A stretch of 64,000 nucleotides of DNA, taken from contig NZ_CP044507.1 of assembly GCF_008831505.1 (NCBI RefSeq), positions 1,488,001-1,552,000 of the forward strand, in the 5' to 3' direction. Position 1 is the stretch's first letter; every line of letters begins with the position of its first letter. Source of the DNA: Chryseobacterium sp. Lineage in GTDB: Bacteria > Bacteroidota > Bacteroidia > Flavobacteriales > Weeksellaceae. The notes under the pieces are model-generated. The model was not told where the DNA came from. It saw nothing but the letters and a program-made list of their open reading frames with translations, and did not search any database. A program made the translations under genes and the position numbers. This document shows, piece after piece, positions 61,035 through 64,000 of the stretch.

Positions 61035-62366
61035 ATGAACCAGTTACCACCGCATCCCTATCAGCCAAAAAAGTACGTCCAGATTGATAATCCGGACTGG
61101 GTGAAGAACGCCACTGTGTACGAGATGAATATCAGGCAGTTTTCCGCTGAGGGAACTTTTAGAGAAATAGAGAAACAGTTGCCGCGACTGAAGGAAATGG
61201 GGATTGATATAATATGGCTGATGCCCATACATCCAATAGGAGAACTGAACAGAAAAGGCAGTCTTGGCAGTCCTTACTCAGTGAAGAATTTTAAGGGAAT
61301 AAATCCTGAATTTGGAACGGAAGCAGACTTCCGGAATCTGGTTCAGGCTGTTCATCGTCAGGGCATGTATGTAATTCTGGATTGGGTAGCCAACCACAGC
61401 AGTCTGGACTGTAATCTTGTGGCCGAACATCCGGAGTTTTACAAAAAGTCCCGCAATGGCAGGTTCCGGCCGACGCCCTGGCGCGATTATGATGATATTA
61501 TTGAATTAGACTATGACCAGCCTGAACTACGGAAATACATGACGGAAGCGATGAAATATTGGGTCAGAGAATTTGACATTGATGGATTTCGCTGCGATAT
61601 GGCCAGTTTTGTTCCGCGTGATTTCTGGGAAAATGTTCGCACAGAACTTGAAACCTTAAAACCTGTTTTCATGTTGGCTGAAGCAGAGGACCGCGACCTT
61701 CACAGCAAAGCTTTTGATGCCACCTACAACTGGGCCTTGTGGAACCAACTGCATGCCATTGCTCAGGGGCGCAGTAATGCCAAGACCCTGGCCGAAGCAT
61801 ATCTGGCGGAGCATGTTTCCATTTTTCCAAAGGAGGGCATCAGGATGAATTTCATTGACAACCATGACAAAAATTCCTGGGAAGGTAATCCGGTCTCCAA
61901 TTTCGGCAACGCCCTGGAAGCTGCCACTGTCTTTACAGTATTGATAGACGGGATGCCGCTCGTGTACAACGGTCAGGAATCCGGACTGAGCCGTTCGCTC
62001 AAATTTTTTGACCGCGACCCCATTGAATGGAAAACACACCGCAACACCAACCTTTACACTACCCTGTTTAATTTAAAACATAGAAACCGCGGGCTTTGGA
62101 ACGGCAGGTACGGCGGTGAAATGGAGCGTATGACCAACGACTGCATGGAGCATATCATTTCGCTTGTTCGGGAGAAAAAGGGCGACAAGGTGCTGGCGGT
62201 CTTTAACCTCAGCCCCAAAAAAGTGAATGTCACCCTGGACACTTCGGAGCACGCAGGCACCTATACCGAACTTTTCAGCGGTTCAGATAAGATTCTGCTA
62301 AAAAGTTGTCACCTTGAACTGGAGCCCTGGGGATATTTGGTCCTGTTCAGATCCAACTTACGGTAA
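61035..62366 (+). CDS. GH13 alpha-amylase family enzyme
   Basis: 443 residues, no signal peptide, so probably intracellular. All four GH13 regions are visible: DWVANHSS (I), GFRCDMAS with the nucleophile Asp (II), LAEAEDRD with the acid/base Glu (III) and FIDNHDKNS (IV). A C-terminal beta domain (KVLAVFNLSPKKVNVTL) follows the barrel. Likely acts on maltodextrins or glycogen-derived glucans. Confidence 0.92.
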   Translation: MNQLPPHPYQPKKYVQIDNPDWVKNATVYEMNIRQFSAEGTFREIEKQLPRLKEMGIDIIWLMPIHPIGELNRKGSLGSPYSVKNFKGINPEFGTEADFRNLVQAVHRQGMYVILDWVANHSSLDCNLVAEHPEFYKKSRNGRFRPTPWRDYDDIIELDYDQPELRKYMTEAMKYWVREFDIDGFRCDMASFVPRDFWENVRTELETLKPVFMLAEAEDRDLHSKAFDATYNWALWNQLHAIAQGRSNAKTLAEAYLAEHVSIFPKEGIRMNFIDNHDKNSWEGNPVSNFGNALEAATVFTVLIDGMPLVYNGQESGLSRSLKFFDRDPIEWKTHRNTNLYTTLFNLKHRNRGLWNGRYGGEMERMTNDCMEHIISLVREKKGDKVLAVFNLSPKKVNVTLDTSEHAGTYTELFSGSDKILLKSCHLELEPWGYLVLFRSNLR

Positions 62367-62382
62367 TAAACTATAATCTCTG

Positions 62383-62445
62383 TCTGATTTCTGACATCTG
62401 ACATCTGACATCTGACATCTGACATCTGACGTCTGAAATCTGAAA
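62383..62445 (+). repeat. heptamer tandem repeat TCTGACA
   Basis: Nine consecutive 7-mers: TCTGATT, five TCTGACA, TCTGACG, two TCTGAAA. Located between the amylase gene and rlmF (gap 62367-62558). A heptamer does not keep reading frame, but it lies in non-coding DNA. Likely to vary in copy number between strains. Confidence 0.95.
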
Positions 62446-62558
62446 TCTTTAGATCTTACAAAATTCCACGAGCTATTAATCTTCCGATCGGAACCGCTGG
62501 GTCGGACAGTGTTTTTTAATTATTAAGCCTCATCTTTGCAGAATTAAATATTCAACCC

Positions 62559-63551
62559 ATGTCTACAGAAAAAACAAGACTTCATATACGCAATAAAAAC
62601 CGTGAACGTTACGACCTGAATGCCCTCAAAGAGGCTGAACCGGCACTCGGGAATTATATTAAACCCAATAAATACGGTGACGATTCGGTGGAATTTGCGA
62701 ATCCTGAAGCGGTTAAGTTGCTCAACAAAGCATTGCTGAGCCATTATTACGGAATAAAGCACTGGGACTTCCCGGCCGATAATCTCTGCCCTCCCATTCC
62801 GGGCCGTGCCGATTATCTGCATTATATGGCAGATTTGTTGGGTCAGAGTAATTTTGGGAGTATTCCGGAAGGAGAAAAGATCACTGTACTCGATATTGGC
62901 GTGGGTGCCAACTGCATTTACCCCGCCCTAGGCGTGAGTGAGTATGGCTGGAAATTCGTAGGTTCGGATGCGGATCCAAACTCCGTAGCTTCCGCGGGCA
63001 AAATTGCGGAGTCCAACGAACAGTTAAAGGACAATGTTGAAATTCGCCTCCAGCCTGATGCTGATTCTGTATTTCATGGCATAATCGGCGATGGTGAGCG
63101 CTTCGACTTCACGCTTTGCAACCCTCCTTTCCATTCCTCGGAAGAGGAGGCAGAAAAGGGTACACAGCGGAAAGTCCGCAACCTCACCGGAAAAAAGGCT
63201 GCAGAAGCGGAACTGAATTTTTCCGGAATCAGTCAGGAACTTATCTATCCCGGGGGTGAAATAGCCTTTATACGCAAAATGATTAAGGAGAGCCGTGCCT
63301 TTGGCAAAAACTGCTACTGGTTTACGACGCTGGTTTCTAAAGAGTCCAACCTGAAAAAGGTGTACAGCGCACTGGAAGAAGCCCAAATCGTGTACAGAAA
63401 AACCATTCCGATGGGTACCGGCAATAAGGTGAGCCGCATTGTAGCCTGGACTTTCCTGACCCGGGAGGAGCAAATGCAGTGGCGCGAAGACAGATGGAAA
63501 GTAAAGACAACGGACGAAAAACAAAAACAGCAGCCGGATAGCAGGGTTTAG
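62559..63551 (+). CDS. rlmF: 23S rRNA (adenine-1618-N6)-methyltransferase
   Basis: 330 residues. SAM-dependent methyltransferase: motif I VLDIGVGANCIYPALG and catalytic NPPFHSS (N6-adenine type) are both present, with the RlmF-specific opening RERYDLNALKEAEPALGNYI and the HWDFPADNLCPPIPGRADY segment. It modifies A1618 in 23S rRNA. The C-terminus ends in a Lys/Gln-rich tail. Confidence 0.95.
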   Translation: MSTEKTRLHIRNKNRERYDLNALKEAEPALGNYIKPNKYGDDSVEFANPEAVKLLNKALLSHYYGIKHWDFPADNLCPPIPGRADYLHYMADLLGQSNFGSIPEGEKITVLDIGVGANCIYPALGVSEYGWKFVGSDADPNSVASAGKIAESNEQLKDNVEIRLQPDADSVFHGIIGDGERFDFTLCNPPFHSSEEEAEKGTQRKVRNLTGKKAAEAELNFSGISQELIYPGGEIAFIRKMIKESRAFGKNCYWFTTLVSKESNLKKVYSALEEAQIVYRKTIPMGTGNKVSRIVAWTFLTREEQMQWREDRWKVKTTDEKQKQQPDSRV

Positions 63552-63668
63552 TTGGCCGCGGAATGCAATGGACCCACTAATCCATAACGGTGATACCTAG
63601 TATCTATATTTCTGCGGAAAAAATGGAATGAATTTTCCATACCTTGGCTGAAGATTAGCCATTAAGTA

Positions 63669-64000
63669 ATGAACCTCAGCAACTTTAACAGGAAAGGATT
63701 TACTTTTAAAAATCATACTCCGGAAGAGGTGTCTCACTTCGAGCGGATTTTTGATGTGTTTAAGGATCTACTGACACACACTTCAGGTGATCTGGAAGAG
63801 GCTTTTGAGTGGCTGGAAATGCTGGATAAGGAGTATGATATCTTCACCGATGAGTATACAATTGCCGATTTCGAAGAAGATCTTAAAAAACGCGGCTACA
63901 TTAAAGAAGAGATCAGACCCGAAGAAGGCAGTACGAGCAGCGGAAAGGGCCGGAATATTGTTACGCCCAAACTTGAGAAGGCACTCCGGGAATTTGCCCT
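63669..64000 (+). CDS. vWA-domain protein, N-terminal part (3' partial)
   Basis: Open from ATG 63669 to the end of the window (110 codons). The visible part, with GFTFKNHTPEEVSHFERIFD, THTSGDLEEAFEWLEMLDKE and TPKLEKALREFA, matches the N-terminal region of a Bacteroidota family of uncharacterised proteins that carry a von Willebrand A domain further on. That domain lies outside the window. Confidence 0.65.
   Translation, partial: MNLSNFNRKGFTFKNHTPEEVSHFERIFDVFKDLLTHTSGDLEEAFEWLEMLDKEYDIFTDEYTIADFEEDLKKRGYIKEEIRPEEGSTSSGKGRNIVTPKLEKALREFA

Noticed and set aside
62383-62445. CRISPR array
   Set aside because: Units are 7 bp with no spacers and no cas genes in the window; it is a simple tandem repeat.

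Overview
The window reads as chromosome from a flavobacterium of the Weeksellaceae (Chryseobacterium/Kaistella type). Evidence: promoters with the Bacteroidota form TTG-N20-TAnnTTTG rather than -35/-10, proteins with type IX secretion (T9SS) C-terminal sorting domains, an OlsF-type two-domain aminolipid synthase, menaquinone synthesis (MenC), class I fructose-bisphosphatase, and many Bacteroidota-type lipoproteins. Most of the window is ordinary dense core genome of moderate GC; four stretches (about 8570-9530, 20700-21400, 29110-33770, 33770-34880) are AT-rich or decayed and look acquired.

Layout. 1-8187: MBL-fold hydrolase, TspO-like membrane protein, alpha/beta hydrolase, menC, fbp, aspartokinase, OlsF-like acyltransferase. 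8217-8380: promoter, tRNA-Phe and terminator. 8570-9530: AT-rich insert with a frameshifted small membrane ORF and a T9SS protein. 9815-16415: secreted thioredoxin, DUF3575 barrel, retropepsin, NamZ-type muramidase, FtsX/LolE-type permease, cysteine synthase-like enzyme. 16519-20638: CbpM/CbpA chaperones, dicarboxylate symporter, GNAT-nitrilase fusion. 20701-28856: pseudogene, cation/proton antiporter, M1 aminopeptidase operon, thymidylate synthase, GreA-like protein. 29114-33770: the cassette array described below. 34010-34446: IS1182-type remnant. 34879-38709: four-gene glycan operon with UDP-galactopyranose mutase. 38743-47383: DedA, SDR, FMN reductase, P-type ATPase, AI-2E transporter, YceI, a candidate sRNA. 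47467-53807: DUF4142, arsenic operon (arsR, DUF6428, phosphatase/arsenate reductase-like, acr3) and a sulfur locus (Crp/Fnr, TauE, rhodanese, two YeeE halves). 53915-64000: large catalase, YciE-like ferritin, PLP gamma-lyase with divergent Lrp regulator, GH13 amylase, RlmF, start of a vWA protein.

The most interesting part is 29114-33770. Six consecutive units each begin with GTT plus a unit-specific sequence, and each ends, just past its gene, with the exact reverse complement of its own first seven bases (6 of 6 units; pairing extends to 9-13 of 10-14 positions). Five of the units then continue into a large imperfect palindrome that stops exactly at the GTT of the next unit. That is the architecture of integron gene cassettes with attC sites (R''-L''-L'-R', recombination at G^TT), but the boxes do not follow the classical GTTRRRY consensus, and no integrase lies in the window. 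Cargo: a secreted protein, a lipoprotein, a T9SS protein with its own promoter, two copies of a cassette with no convincing gene, and a two-gene SLATT plus SMODS nucleotidyltransferase pair, which is a minimal CBASS-type antiphage module. It may be an integrase-less (CALIN-like) cassette cluster of Bacteroidota type that carries phage defence.
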